A stretch of 64,000 nt of DNA from Larkinella soli (GTDB lineage: Bacteria > Bacteroidota > Bacteroidia > Cytophagales > Spirosomataceae). The translations under genes were made by a program, and so were the position numbers. Shown here piece by piece: positions 42,498-51,474 of the stretch. The first letter of the stretch is position 1, and every line of letters starts with the position of its first letter. The DNA is taken from the NCBI RefSeq assembly GCF_003703975.1, contig NZ_QTJY01000004.1, positions 186,001 to 250,000 on the forward strand. Reading direction: 5' to 3'. A model generated the notes under the pieces. The model had not been told where the DNA came from. It did not search any database and worked only from the letters and a program-made list of their open reading frames with translations.

Positions 42498-45203
42498 TCA
42501 GAGATCGCGGAGACTGTCCACCGGATTGCTCAGGGCGGCCCGAAGGGTTTGGGAGGCCACGGTCAGGAAGGCGAGCAGGAGGGTGCCGGCCCCGGCCAGC
42601 GCGAATACCCAGCCCGTCAGCGGAGCGCGGTTGGCGTAATCCGCCAGCCAGCGGTCGAGCAGCAGCCAGGAAACCGGCCCGGCCACCAGATTGGCGATCA
42701 GCACCAGCCGGATAAAATCCCGGGAGAGAAGGGTAACCAACCCCACCGTTCCGGCTCCCATGACTTTCCGGATACCGATTTCCTTCGTGCGGCTGAACGT
42801 CAGGTAGGCCGCCAGCCCGAACAGACCCAGGCAGGAGATGAGCAGGGCAAGGGCGGAGAAGGAGGTCAGCAGGCGGCTCAGTTGTTCCTGAACCCGGTAT
42901 TGCCGGTTCAGGTCTTCGTCCAGGAACGAATATTCGAAAACCCGCTCCGGAAACAGCATTTCCCACTCCCGTTTCAGGAAGGCCAGCGTCTCCGGCATCC
43001 GCTCGGGGGCGATGCGGACCACAAAACCGGTAAACCGGTTCACCCTCAGGTCGATGATCAGGGCGTCGATGGGCTGGTCGAGCGGGTCGAAGTGAAAATC
43101 CCGGACAACGCCGATGATCGTTCCTTTCTGGCCGCCTTCCCCTCCGCGCTGAATCGGCCGGCCCACGGCCGCGGCCGCATTCGGATAGCCGAAGGCTTTA
43201 ACGGCGGATTCGTTGATGAGGTAGGCGTCAAGATGGTCGGTGCCGGTCTGTTTCGAAAAATTGCGCCCGGCCGCCAGCGGAATGTTCATCGTGGGCAGAA
43301 AATCATAATCGACCGACAGCCAGGAGGCAAAGATATTGTCGGCTTCAGTCCGGCCTTCCGGCACCACCAGCGACCGCACAAAGCCGCTGCCGGGCGTTCC
43401 GGACGCGGCCGAAATGCCTTTGATCCGACTAAACCCTGAAACCGCCTGTTCGAAGCGGTTCATCCGGGTCCGGAATGCCTGATCGACGCCCTGGGAGATG
43501 CTGGTGCCGCCCCCGCTTCCGAACAGAGGAACCACCACGACCTGCTCTTTCTGAAATCCAAGCGGTTTGCTTCTCAGATAATCCAGCTGGCGGTAAACGC
43601 CGATCGCCACCGTCATCAGCACCAGCGACAGGCTGAACTGCGCAATGACCAGCCCCTGACGCAGCCGCCTTCCGCCCTGGCGGCCGCGGTGGACGGTGCC
43701 CCGCAGACTCTGAATCGGCCGGAAACCGGAGGCAAAAAGGGCGGGATAGGCACCGGAGAGCAGGCCCGTCAGCCCGAAAAGACCCAGCCAGAGCAGCAGC
43801 GGGCCGGGGCGGAACAGATCCTCCGTCCCGAAAGCCCTTTCGGCCAGGTGGTTCAGCCCGGGAAGCAGGAGGAAGGCCATCAAAAGAGCCAGCAGGCAGG
43901 CCACCCCGCACTGGAAGAGAGCCTCGCCCAGAAACTGGCCGCCAAGCTGAAGCCGGATGGCCCCAAGCACCTTCCGTACGCCCACTTCTCTGGCCCGGCG
44001 AAGCGAATACGCCGTGGACAGATTAATGAAATTGAAACAGGCGATCAGCAGCGTAATGCCGGCGATGATGGCCAGCAGCCGGACATAGCGGATATTACCG
44101 GTAGCGCCGGAACCCTGCATGTCGGCGGAGTACAGATGGAGGTCGTGGAGCGGCTGGAGCGATAGCCGGACGTGTTTCATTACCCGTTCGTCGGCGCTCT
44201 GCCGCAGCAGGCCCGGCATCCGGGCTTCAATCCGGGCGGGGTCGGTTCCGGGGCTTAGGCGGGCAAAGGTCTGCGTCGGGTTATACAGCCAGTTGGTCCG
44301 GATGAAATCGGCAACCCCGGGATCTTCGACCCGGTAGAGGGTTTCAAAATCGACCAGAAAATCATAGTTGAAGTCGGACGCCCGCGGCAGGTCGGCGAAA
44401 ACGCCCGTAACGGTCAGATCGACCCGGTTTTCAAACCGCAGGGTCCGGCCCATTGGATTCCCGCTGCCGAAATACCGGCGGGCTGCGGATTCCGACAGAA
44501 CGACGCTCCCCGGCGCGGCCAGCGCCCGGTTCGGACTTCCTTTCAAAAGCGGCAGCGCAAATACCCGAAAGAACGAAGAATCTGCAAACGTGACGTGTTC
44601 CTCCTGAAACAGTTTGCGGGAGGAACCGGCGGAGCCTGAGAACAGCATACTTCCGGCCCGGCTGAATAGACGGGTAACGGCCTCGACGCCCGAAACCGTC
44701 CGGGCCAGCGCCGGGCCGACAGGCGCCGAAACCAGGGCGGCCGTCCGTTCCTCCTCAAAATGGTTCGTCTGATTAACCCGGTAGATGCGTTCGCCTGCCG
44801 GCCAGAAGCGTTCGTAGCGGGTTTCTTCCAGCAGGTAGAGACCGATGAGCAGGCAGCAGCTCATGCCCAGAGCCAGCCCGAACACGTTGATGGCGGTATA
44901 CGTCCGGTTGCGCCAGGCCGTCCGGACGGCCATTTTCATCTGATTCCGGAACAATCCGTTGAAGAAGGTCGACGAAGGCTCCGGAAAGGGTCGGGCTTTC
45001 CGGAAGGGGTTCAGGAACGACAGGGCCGTCAGCACATACTCCCGGCGGGCCTGCACCGGTCCGACGGTTTCCAGGCGCTTTTGAAACAGCTCCTGCAGGT
45101 CGCCCTGAATCTCCTCGATGGAGTCGCCCGGATAAAACCAATCCAGCAGGCGTTCAGGCCAGCGGGGTGGGTAGGCCTTCCCGGTGTCACGGTCCTTCTT
45201 CAT
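42498..45203 (-). CDS. FtsX-like ABC permease with N-terminal permease-prefix domain
   Basis: This is a 901-residue protein. The first 75 residues (PPRWPERLLDWFYPGDSIEE, then IQGDLQELFQKRLETVG) match the 'permease prefix domain 2' seen in Bacteroidota. Then come an MacB/FtsX-type unit: a helix (TYTAINVFGLALGMSCCLLIG), a periplasmic domain, three helices, a second periplasmic domain and three more helices with FSRTKEIGIRKVMGAG. There is no ATPase in the gene or next to it. It overlaps the PadR gene by 4 bp (ATGA), so the regulator most likely controls its transcription. Confidence 0.9.
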   Translation of the reverse strand: MKKDRDTGKAYPPRWPERLLDWFYPGDSIEEIQGDLQELFQKRLETVGPVQARREYVLTALSFLNPFRKARPFPEPSSTFFNGLFRNQMKMAVRTAWRNRTYTAINVFGLALGMSCCLLIGLYLLEETRYERFWPAGERIYRVNQTNHFEEERTAALVSAPVGPALARTVSGVEAVTRLFSRAGSMLFSGSAGSSRKLFQEEHVTFADSSFFRVFALPLLKGSPNRALAAPGSVVLSESAARRYFGSGNPMGRTLRFENRVDLTVTGVFADLPRASDFNYDFLVDFETLYRVEDPGVADFIRTNWLYNPTQTFARLSPGTDPARIEARMPGLLRQSADERVMKHVRLSLQPLHDLHLYSADMQGSGATGNIRYVRLLAIIAGITLLIACFNFINLSTAYSLRRAREVGVRKVLGAIRLQLGGQFLGEALFQCGVACLLALLMAFLLLPGLNHLAERAFGTEDLFRPGPLLLWLGLFGLTGLLSGAYPALFASGFRPIQSLRGTVHRGRQGGRRLRQGLVIAQFSLSLVLMTVAIGVYRQLDYLRSKPLGFQKEQVVVVPLFGSGGGTSISQGVDQAFRTRMNRFEQAVSGFSRIKGISAASGTPGSGFVRSLVVPEGRTEADNIFASWLSVDYDFLPTMNIPLAAGRNFSKQTGTDHLDAYLINESAVKAFGYPNAAAAVGRPIQRGGEGGQKGTIIGVVRDFHFDPLDQPIDALIIDLRVNRFTGFVVRIAPERMPETLAFLKREWEMLFPERVFEYSFLDEDLNRQYRVQEQLSRLLTSFSALALLISCLGLFGLAAYLTFSRTKEIGIRKVMGAGTVGLVTLLSRDFIRLVLIANLVAGPVSWLLLDRWLADYANRAPLTGWVFALAGAGTLLLAFLTVASQTLRAALSNPVDSLRDL

Positions 45204-45526
45204 GCCAGTCCGGTTTTGGGAAGAAGATTCCAGAGGTGATTCCGGGTGGTATGAATTTCAGCCAGCGCCCGGCTTCCGGCGGGCGTGACGTTGAAAAACC
45301 GCTTCCGGCGGCCTCCGCGTTCGGCGGTGGCTCCGCCCATCTCCGAGTGCAGAAATCCTTTTTCCTCCAGCCGCTGGAGCGTGGCATGGATGGCGCTCAG
45401 ACTCACGATGCGGCCGGTCTGCCTCTCCAGTTCCTCGAGAATGGTAATGCCGTAGGCCCCGCCGTCGAGCAGCGCGACCGTCAGCAGCACCAGCTCCTCG
45501 AATTCGCCCAGATAGGTTCGGTTCAT
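45200..45526 (-). CDS. PadR-family transcriptional regulator
   Basis: This 108-residue winged-helix protein contains FEELVLLTVALLDGGAYGIT, ATLQRLEEKGFLHSEMGG and RRKRFFNVTPAGSRAL, the PadR signature. It is the first gene of a two-gene operon with the FtsX-like permease and probably represses it in response to an unknown ligand. The promoter is at 45548-45577. Confidence 0.92.
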   Translation of the reverse strand: MNRTYLGEFEELVLLTVALLDGGAYGITILEELERQTGRIVSLSAIHATLQRLEEKGFLHSEMGGATAERGGRRKRFFNVTPAGSRALAEIHTTRNHLWNLLPKTGLA

Positions 45527-45547
45527 ATTTATTCAAACTTTGCAGAA

Positions 45548-45577
45548 CAAATATATATGAAAAAGGGTGAGCCGCAA
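45548..45577 (-). promoter_or_regulatory. Promoter of the PadR-permease operon, embedded in the rimO terminator
   Basis: On the minus strand TTG (45577-45575), a 19-bp spacer and TATATTTG (45555-45548) fit the Bacteroidota promoter exactly. The leader to the ATG is about 15 nt. The -33 element lies in the loop of the rimO terminator at 45560-45588. Confidence 0.7.
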
Positions 45578-45588
45578 GCGATTCACCC
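45560..45588 (-). terminator. Intrinsic terminator of rimO
   Basis: On the minus strand GGGTGA (45588-45583) pairs with TCACCC (45570-45565), followed by TTTTT (45564-45560). It begins 27 bp past the rimO stop. Confidence 0.75.
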
Positions 45589-45614
45589 CGAAAGCCTTTT
45601 TCAGGCACTTTTCG

Positions 45615-46922
45615 TCAAATCAGTTCGCCGTAGAGATCGAACTCGTGGGCTTCCGTAATGCGAACGTCGGCAAAGTCGCCCAGGCGGGCATACTGCACGG
45701 CCGGAACCAGTACTTCATTATCGACTTCGGGCGAGTCGAACTCGGTCCGGCCGATGAAATAACCGCCTTCTTTCCGGTCGAAAAGCACCTTATACGTTTT
45801 GCCCAGCCGCTCCTGATTCAGGTCCCAGGAAATGCTCTGCTGAAGTTCCATGATGGCGTCGGCGCGTTCCTGCTTGACTTCGGACGGGAGGTCGTCGGGC
45901 ATCGAGAATGAATGGGTGTTTTCCTCATGGGAGTAGGTGAACACACCCAGCCGGTCGAAACGCATGCGTTCCACAAACTCGTAGGTTTCGTCGAACATGG
46001 CTTCCGTCTCGCCGGGGTGGCCGACGATCAGCGTGGTGCGGAGGGCGATGCCGGGCACTTTCTCCCGGATGGTCTGGATGAGCGCTTCGGTTTTCTCCCG
46101 GGTGATGCCCCGGCGCATGAGCTTCAGCAGGTCGGTGGAGCCGGTTTGCAGCGGCATATCCAGGTAGTTGCAGACGTTGGGCCGTTCGCGCATGACGTCG
46201 AGTATATCCGTCGGGAAGCCGGAGGGGTAGGCATACTGCAGGCGAATCCAGTCGATGCCCGCGACTCCGGAAAGCTGGTCGATCAGCTCGGCCAGATTGC
46301 GCTTTTTGTACAGGTCCAGGCCGTAGTAGGTGAGGTCCTGAGCGATCAGGATAAGTTCTTTGGTGCCTCGCCGGGCCAGCGACTGCGCTTCTTTGACCAG
46401 TTCCTCCATCGGTCGGGAGACATGTCCCCCGCGCATGAGCGGAATGGCGCAGAAGGAGCAGGGCCGGTCGCAGCCCTCGGCAATTTTCAGGTAGGCGTAG
46501 TGGGCAGGGGTGGTCAGAAGCCGCTCGCCGACGAGCTCGTGCTTATAGTCGGCTTTGAGCGTTTTGAGCAGCCGGGGCAGTTCGTTCGTCCCGAACCATG
46601 CATCGACGGTCGGGATTTCGACCTCCAGTTCGTCCTTGTAACGATGGGAGAGACATCCCGTCACATAGACCTTATCCACGACGCCGGCATCCTTAGCGTC
46701 GACGTAGCGGAGGATGGTGTTGATCGATTCCTCCTTGGCGTTGTCGATGAAGCCGCAGGTATTGATCACGACGATGTTGGCGTCGTCTTTCTTCGATTCG
46801 TGCGTCACGTTGTAGCCGTTGCCCCGCAGCTGAGTATACAGCACCTCCGAGTCCACGAGGTTTTTAGAGCAGCCCAGCGTGACGATATTGATTTTATTGG
46901 TACGTAAGCCTTTTGTTTTCAA
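45615..46922 (-). CDS. rimO: Ribosomal protein uS12 methylthiotransferase
   Basis: This is a 435-residue radical-SAM enzyme that methylthiolates Asp of ribosomal protein S12. Cys18, Cys56 and Cys90 form the N-terminal cluster (LGCSK, NTCGF, VTGCL) and CDRPCSFC (Cys151, 155, 158) is the radical-SAM cluster. SKNLVDSE near the start separates RimO from MiaB. A TRAM domain closes the protein (from about 370). It sits below two small envelope genes on the minus strand, with 93 bp between. Confidence 0.95.
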   Translation of the reverse strand: MKTKGLRTNKINIVTLGCSKNLVDSEVLYTQLRGNGYNVTHESKKDDANIVVINTCGFIDNAKEESINTILRYVDAKDAGVVDKVYVTGCLSHRYKDELEVEIPTVDAWFGTNELPRLLKTLKADYKHELVGERLLTTPAHYAYLKIAEGCDRPCSFCAIPLMRGGHVSRPMEELVKEAQSLARRGTKELILIAQDLTYYGLDLYKKRNLAELIDQLSGVAGIDWIRLQYAYPSGFPTDILDVMRERPNVCNYLDMPLQTGSTDLLKLMRRGITREKTEALIQTIREKVPGIALRTTLIVGHPGETEAMFDETYEFVERMRFDRLGVFTYSHEENTHSFSMPDDLPSEVKQERADAIMELQQSISWDLNQERLGKTYKVLFDRKEGGYFIGRTEFDSPEVDNEVLVPAVQYARLGDFADVRITEAHEFDLYGELI

Positions 46923-47015
46923 AATAATAGAATGCTAAATGCCCGGAGCGTAAACCGCCCTGAGACAACACCGGTGTTTTCTGCAAAGTTCGGAAAAGTA
47001 CAATTCAGGAGAAAG

Positions 47016-47456
47016 CTATTCCGTCCGAATCCACGGAATATTCTGGTATTCGACCGTCATGGGCACCCCGGCGAAATATTCATCGAGCGCAAACTGGAGG
47101 GTCGGCATCATATTGGTGATGAACAGCTGCCGGCCGGTCTTCAGCCGGAGTCCTAAAACGGCAAGGCCAATCAGGGCAAAGTCGATCAGAAAGAGAAGGA
47201 GTTTATACAGGGAGTGAATCGGCTTTTCCACCGGGAAGTTGGGAATCACAAACAGCAGCCCGATGCAGAGGCTCAGGAGGAACAGAATCAACCCCACCTG
47301 CATCCGGCTGAAATACCACCCGGGCGTGATGGTGAAGGAAACCCGGGTTTTCAGGGGCGATTCGTCGCCGAGCGTTCGGGCGGTAAACCGGAGCGCCTTG
47401 TAGAGGAACCAGCCGAAGGGCAGAAAGGTGATCAGGAAGATCAGGATCGTCGTCAT
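47016..47456 (-). CDS. Small polytopic membrane protein of unknown function
   Basis: This 146-residue protein has three hydrophobic segments (LIFLITFLPFGWFLYKALRF, QVGLILFLLSLCIGLLFVIP, LLLFLIDFALIGLAVLGLRL) and a short soluble end. No family is recognised. It lies 6 bp below the exported 166-residue protein, so they probably form one unit between ftsY and rimO. Confidence 0.65.
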   Translation of the reverse strand: MTTILIFLITFLPFGWFLYKALRFTARTLGDESPLKTRVSFTITPGWYFSRMQVGLILFLLSLCIGLLFVIPNFPVEKPIHSLYKLLLFLIDFALIGLAVLGLRLKTGRQLFITNMMPTLQFALDEYFAGVPMTVEYQNIPWIRTE

Positions 47457-47462
47457 CGACGA

Positions 47463-47963
47463 CTAAAATACCGCCTGATGGGTAATCTCGAAAGGGAGGC
47501 TGGTCCGGCGGTTTTTCTTCACCGTGACCGGGTTGATATTATTCTGACCGTCGAACAGGTTGGCGTAAAGCCCCTTATCTTCTTTCACGAACACCGAGTA
47601 GGTTCCGGCCGGCAGCCGCACGCAGAACCGACCGTCTTTCCCGGAGGTGGCGGTTTTGACCAGCCGGGTCTTTACGTCGGAATAAAAGCCGTCATCTGCC
47701 GCTTCGGTCTGGTCCTTATGGGTCAGTTCATAAATCCGGATTTCCCGCACCACCGGTTTGCCTTTGGCCTGGGGCCGGTCGGGGCCGGGCATGAGGTTGC
47801 CGGATTTGAATACGACCGTGCCGCAGATGCCCTGAAACGGCTTTTTAGCGGCTTTCTTCTGCCCGAACGCCAGATAGCCTGTGCCTAGCAGCAGACCGAA
47901 AAGGATCAGCCAGGCCGAAGCGTTGCAGGCCCGGCGCGAACGACAGGAGGAGCGTCTATTCAT
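47463..47963 (-). CDS. Exported small protein with carboxypeptidase-regulatory-like fold
   Basis: This is a 166-residue protein with an N-terminal basic stretch and a membrane helix (WLILFGLLLGTGYLAFG) that can be a signal anchor. GKDGRFCVRLPAGTYSVFV is the typical end of a carboxypeptidase-regulatory-like beta-sandwich. It sits 4 bp below the ftsY stop. The function is unknown. Confidence 0.65.
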   Translation of the reverse strand: MNRRSSCRSRRACNASAWLILFGLLLGTGYLAFGQKKAAKKPFQGICGTVVFKSGNLMPGPDRPQAKGKPVVREIRIYELTHKDQTEAADDGFYSDVKTRLVKTATSGKDGRFCVRLPAGTYSVFVKEDKGLYANLFDGQNNINPVTVKKNRRTSLPFEITHQAVF

Positions 47964-47966
47964 GGT

Positions 47967-48926
47967 TCAGACTTTCTTAAAAAACGAGTCGACGAACTCC
48001 ATTTTGTTGAAGGTTTGCAGATCTTCGATCTTTTCGCCGACGCCGATGTATTTGACCGGTATTTTGAACTGGTCCGAAATGCCGATGACGACGCCCCCTT
48101 TGGCGGTTCCGTCGAGCTTGGTGATCGCCAGGGCCGTCACGTCGGTGGCTTTCGTGAATTCGGTGGCCTGGATGAAGGCGTTCTGGCCCGTCGATCCGTC
48201 GAGCACCAGCAGCACTTCATGCGGAGCGTCCGCCATGAACTTCTGCATCACGCGCTTGATCTTCGACAGCTCGTTCATCAGGTTCACCTTCGTATGCAAA
48301 CGTCCGGCGGTATCGATGATGACCACGTCGGCGTTCATGTCGACGGCCTTTTTGATGGCGTCGAAGGCGACGGCTGAGGGGTCGGTGTTCATGCCGTGGT
48401 CGATGACCGGTACGCCCACGCGCTGGCCCCAGAGCTTTAGCTGGTCGACGGCGGCCGCCCGGAACGTGTCGCCGGCCCCCAGCACGACCTGGAGGCCGCG
48501 TTTGTGGAACTGGGCCGCCAGCTTCCCGATGGTTGTGGTTTTGCCCACGCCGTTGACGCCGACCACCATGATCACATACGGTTTTTTGTCGGCCGGCAGG
48601 GAGAAATCGTCGTCGAGATCGACCGATTTGTTTTCGGCCAGGAGGGAGGCAATTTCTTCGCGGAGGATACGGTCGAGTTCGTCGGTGCCGACGTATTTTT
48701 CACGGGCGACGCGGGCTTCGATCCGGCGGATGATCTTGACGGTGGTTTCAACGCCCACGTCGGAGGAGATCAGCACTTCTTCCAGTTCGTCGAGCACCTC
48801 CTCATCGACCGTCGACTTTCCGACCACGGCCCGGCTGAGTTTCGAGAAGAAGCTATCCTTCGACTTTTCCAGCCCTTTATCCAGCGACTCTTTCTTATCC
48901 TTGGAGAAGAAATCAAACAGACCCAT
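47967..48926 (-). CDS. ftsY: Signal recognition particle receptor FtsY
   Basis: This is a 319-residue SRP GTPase. The start at 48926 (MGLFDFFSKDKKESLDKGL) is the FtsY N-terminus and lies downstream of the promoter at 48987; the longest frame starts above it, at 49001, and is rejected. The NG domain has GVNGVGKTTTIGKLA (P-loop), DTFRAAAVDQL, DTAGRLHTKVNLM and TKLDGTAKGG. The acidic A domain of E. coli is absent, as usual for this phylum. Confidence 0.96.
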   Translation of the reverse strand: MGLFDFFSKDKKESLDKGLEKSKDSFFSKLSRAVVGKSTVDEEVLDELEEVLISSDVGVETTVKIIRRIEARVAREKYVGTDELDRILREEIASLLAENKSVDLDDDFSLPADKKPYVIMVVGVNGVGKTTTIGKLAAQFHKRGLQVVLGAGDTFRAAAVDQLKLWGQRVGVPVIDHGMNTDPSAVAFDAIKKAVDMNADVVIIDTAGRLHTKVNLMNELSKIKRVMQKFMADAPHEVLLVLDGSTGQNAFIQATEFTKATDVTALAITKLDGTAKGGVVIGISDQFKIPVKYIGVGEKIEDLQTFNKMEFVDSFFKKV

Positions 48927-48986
48927 GTGTGTGCTATAAAATGGTAAACGCCCGGTATGGAGGAATTCGGCGTTTAAGTTCTCAAA

Positions 48987-48994
48987 CAAATATA
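48987..48994 (-). promoter_or_regulatory. Candidate -7 box for ftsY
   Basis: On the minus strand TATATTTG (48994-48987) matches TAnnTTTG; the start of ftsY is about 60 nt downstream. It lies immediately after the terminator of the preceding ribosomal unit. Confidence 0.55.
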
Positions 48995-48995
48995 A

Positions 48996-49023
48996 AAACA
49001 AAAAAGTCCCTCGCCGGGACTTT
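48996..49023 (-). terminator. Terminator of the rpmG-DUF4295 unit
   Basis: On the minus strand AAAGTCCC (49023-49016) and GGGACTTT (49010-49003) form an 8-bp stem with a 5-base loop, followed by TTTTTTGTTTTT. Confidence 0.8.
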
Positions 49024-49052
49024 CTGTATAATGCTTCGAATGGAAGAACGGA

Positions 49053-49208
49053 TCAGCTCTTCAGAGCCGCCTGGACTTCTTCCAGCGGGACCATTTCTTC
49101 ACGGAAGGTATAAGCGCCCGTTTTCGGTGACTTCACGGCTTTGATGATCTTCGCGAAGTTCTTGCCGCTACCTTCTTTCTTCAGGGTTGCAACTACTTTC
49201 TTTGCCAT
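49053..49208 (-). CDS. DUF4295 small basic protein
   Basis: This 51-residue protein runs from ATG 49206-49208 to TGA 49053-49055. It begins MAKKVVATLKKEGSGKNFAK and ends with EEMVPLEEVQAALKS. It lies 9 bp below the L33 gene, as is usual for DUF4295 in Bacteroidota, where it follows rpmG. Many such genes are annotated as a ribosome-associated small protein. The exact role is unknown. Confidence 0.9.
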   Translation of the reverse strand: MAKKVVATLKKEGSGKNFAKIIKAVKSPKTGAYTFREEMVPLEEVQAALKS

Positions 49209-49217
49209 GACGCTTAA

Positions 49218-49400
49218 TTACTTAATTTCTTTGTGAACGGTTACACGCTTTAAAAACGGATTGTACTTTTTCAGTTCCATCCGGCTCGGAGTATTCTTAC
49301 GGTTCTTCGTCGTGATATACCGTGACATGCCCGGTACATTCGAGTCTTTCTGCTCCGTACACTCCAGAATTACCTGAATTCTATTGCCTTTCTTAGCCAT
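49218..49400 (-). CDS. rpmG: Ribosomal protein bL33
   Basis: This is a 60-residue protein. The ATG at 49400 gives [20 protein letters not shown] followed by [20 protein letters not shown], the bL33 signature. The Cys4 zinc site is absent (only Cys14 remains), so this is the zinc-free form. The 20 upstream codons of the long frame are rejected. rpmB, often the neighbour in this phylum, is not found upstream of it here. Confidence 0.95.
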   Translation of the reverse strand: MAKKGNRIQVILECTEQKDSNVPGMSRYITTKNRKNTPSRMELKKYNPFLKRVTVHKEIK

Positions 49401-49429
49401 TTCGGTACGTATTTTCTCAAACAGGAACG

Positions 49430-49460
49430 CAAAGGTAGGAAAATGCGAAAACAAGCGCAA
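49430..49460 (-). promoter_or_regulatory. Promoter of rpmG-DUF4295
   Basis: On the minus strand TTG (49460-49458), a 20-bp spacer and TACCTTTG (49437-49430) match the Bacteroidota promoter. The L33 ATG lies about 30 bp downstream. Confidence 0.68.
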
Positions 49461-49572
49461 AAGTTTTCCTTAAAAAGTAATGATTTGTAGCCGGTTATAG
49501 TTCTGTTTCGGAGAGAACTTTGACTTTTGGTTTCAGAGTCTGACTTTTGACCGGGAATTATAGTAAAAAAAA

Positions 49573-50814
49573 ATGACCGAGCGACTTACGACTGTCCAGT
49601 ACGAATACCAGCCCGGCGTTTTCCAGGCGTCGGAGCCGAACAAATATACGCTCGACACGCTGGCCCCCGGCGAGATGATCCTGAACATGGGGCCGCAGCA
49701 CCCGTCCACTCACGGCGTGCTGCGCTTCGAGGTGGTCACCGACGGCGAGGTGGTGGTCGACGTGGTGCCGCACCTGGGCTACCTGCATCGCTGCTTCGAA
49801 AAACACGCTGAATCGCTGCCGTATAACCAGACCATCCCGTTCGTCGACCGGCTCGACTACATGGGCGCCATGAATAACGAACACGTTTTCTGCATGGGCG
49901 TGGAACGGATGCTGGGCATCGACCAGGACCTGCTGACGCGGCCCGACGGCCGGCGCGTCGAATACATCCGGGTGCTGGTGGCCGAACTGAACCGGCTGGC
50001 GTCGCACTTCGTGGCACTGGGCACGTATGCCCTGGACATCGGGGCCTACACGCCCTTCCTCTGGATGATGCGCGACCGCGAGCACCTCCAGCGCCTGCTC
50101 GAATGGGTGAGCGGAGCCCGGATGCTCTATAACTACATCTGGATCGGCGGTCTGTATTACGACCTGCCCGTCGGGTTCGAGGAACGCTGCGGGGAATTTT
50201 TGAAGTATTTGAAACCTAAGCTGCTGGAGCTTCAGCAACTGGTGATCGACAACAAGATTTTCGTTCAGCGGACCGCCAATGTGGGCGTGCTTCCGCTGCC
50301 GGTGGCGATCAGTTACGGCTGCACGGGGCCGATGCTGCGCGGATCCGGCCTGCGCTACGACCTGCGCCGGATCGATAACTACTCGGTGTATCCGGAGCTG
50401 GAGTTCGACGTGCCGATCGGGGAGGGAAAGATGGGTACCCTCGGCGACTGCTGGGACCGCAGTTACGTGCGGGTGCAGGAGTGCTGGGAGTCCGTCCGGA
50501 TCGCCGAGCAGTGTCTGACGCAGCTCACCGGCGATCTCAAACGCACCCGCGACTTCGATCCGCAGGCCCTCGTGCCGAAGAAAATCCGCCCGAAGGCGCA
50601 GGAATTTTACATCCGGGGCGAAATTCCGAAGGGCGAACTGGGCTTCTTCTTCCGGGCCGACGGGCGTTCCGACGTGCCGTTCCGCTGCCGGGCGCGTTCC
50701 TGTTCGTATCACAACCTCTCGGTGATCGGGGAAATCTCGAAAGGCGCGATGATCGCGGATCTGGTGGCCATTATCGGTTCGATCGACGTGGTGATGGGGG
50801 AGGTGGACCGCTGA
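49573..50814 (+). CDS. nuoD: NADH-quinone oxidoreductase subunit D
   Basis: This is a 413-residue 49-kDa-type subunit of complex I. Motifs are [45 protein letters not shown] and [13 protein letters not shown], and the C-terminus ends in [20 protein letters not shown]. It is full length. No other nuo gene is present on either side, so it is separated from the rest of complex I in this region. It ends 8 bp before the convergent hpt stop. Confidence 0.93.
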   Translation: MTERLTTVQYEYQPGVFQASEPNKYTLDTLAPGEMILNMGPQHPSTHGVLRFEVVTDGEVVVDVVPHLGYLHRCFEKHAESLPYNQTIPFVDRLDYMGAMNNEHVFCMGVERMLGIDQDLLTRPDGRRVEYIRVLVAELNRLASHFVALGTYALDIGAYTPFLWMMRDREHLQRLLEWVSGARMLYNYIWIGGLYYDLPVGFEERCGEFLKYLKPKLLELQQLVIDNKIFVQRTANVGVLPLPVAISYGCTGPMLRGSGLRYDLRRIDNYSVYPELEFDVPIGEGKMGTLGDCWDRSYVRVQECWESVRIAEQCLTQLTGDLKRTRDFDPQALVPKKIRPKAQEFYIRGEIPKGELGFFFRADGRSDVPFRCRARSCSYHNLSVIGEISKGAMIADLVAIIGSIDVVMGEVDR

Positions 50815-50821
50815 GACCGGC

Positions 50822-51352
50822 TTACTCCTGCAGTACGAAAACCTCCTTCGTATTGCGCCCGAATCCGTCATAATCCAGCCCGTAGCCTACGACAAACCGG
50901 TTTTCGATCGAGAATCCGACGTAATCGGGCGAAAGGTCGGCTTGCAGCGCATCCGGTTTGAAGAGCAACGTAGCGACGGCGATGCTGGCGGGTTGCCGGT
51001 CGCCGAGTTGCCGGCAAACCCTCTGGAGCGTCAGGCCGGTATCGACGATGTCTTCGATCAGGATAAGATCCTGGCCCTCCAGCGGTTCGTGCAGGCCCAG
51101 GATTTCCCGAATCACTCCGGTAGAAGCGGTCTGATGATAGGAGCTGACGCGTATAAAGGTAACCCGGCAGGCGATGGTGAGCTGTTTCATCAGCTCGGCC
51201 GCAAAAATGAAAGCGCCGTTCAGCACGACTACCAGCAGCGGTTCCCGATCCTTATAATCCTGATTGATCTGTTCGGCCAGTTGGGTAATGCGGTTTTCAA
51301 GCGTGGCCTGGGTGATAAACGGAACGAAGGTTTTGTCTTTGATCGTCAGCAT
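50822..51352 (-). CDS. hpt: Hypoxanthine phosphoribosyltransferase
   Basis: This is a 176-residue purine salvage enzyme that forms IMP or GMP from hypoxanthine or guanine with PRPP. The PRPP motif is DLILIEDIVDTGLTL, and an upstream flexible-loop strand is LLVVVLNGAFIFAAEL. The start at 51352 (MLTIKDKTFVPF) is preferred since the promoter -7 box at 51375 places the transcript start close to the longer frame's first codon. Confidence 0.93.
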   Translation of the reverse strand: MLTIKDKTFVPFITQATLENRITQLAEQINQDYKDREPLLVVVLNGAFIFAAELMKQLTIACRVTFIRVSSYHQTASTGVIREILGLHEPLEGQDLILIEDIVDTGLTLQRVCRQLGDRQPASIAVATLLFKPDALQADLSPDYVGFSIENRFVVGYGLDYDGFGRNTKEVFVLQE

Positions 51353-51374
51353 ACGGGCGGTTGTGCACAAAAAC

Positions 51375-51382
51375 CAAAGTTA
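51375..51382 (-). promoter_or_regulatory. Candidate -7 box for hpt
   Basis: On the minus strand TAACTTTG (51382-51375) matches TAnnTTTG. It predicts a transcript start near 51368 and supports the ATG at 51352. No TTG was found at -33. Confidence 0.5.
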
Positions 51383-51474
51383 CGGCATCCGGCGGCTTGG
51401 TAAAAACTTTCCGTCAGGTAAACTTGAATTTCAAAAACTTCGTTGATAGGAGGTAATCGAAGTATCGCGAAAAA

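Noticed and set aside
49558-50871. 437-codon minus-strand frame opposite nuoD
   Set aside because: The plus strand encodes a complete NuoD; the antisense translation is His/Arg/Val-rich with no motif.
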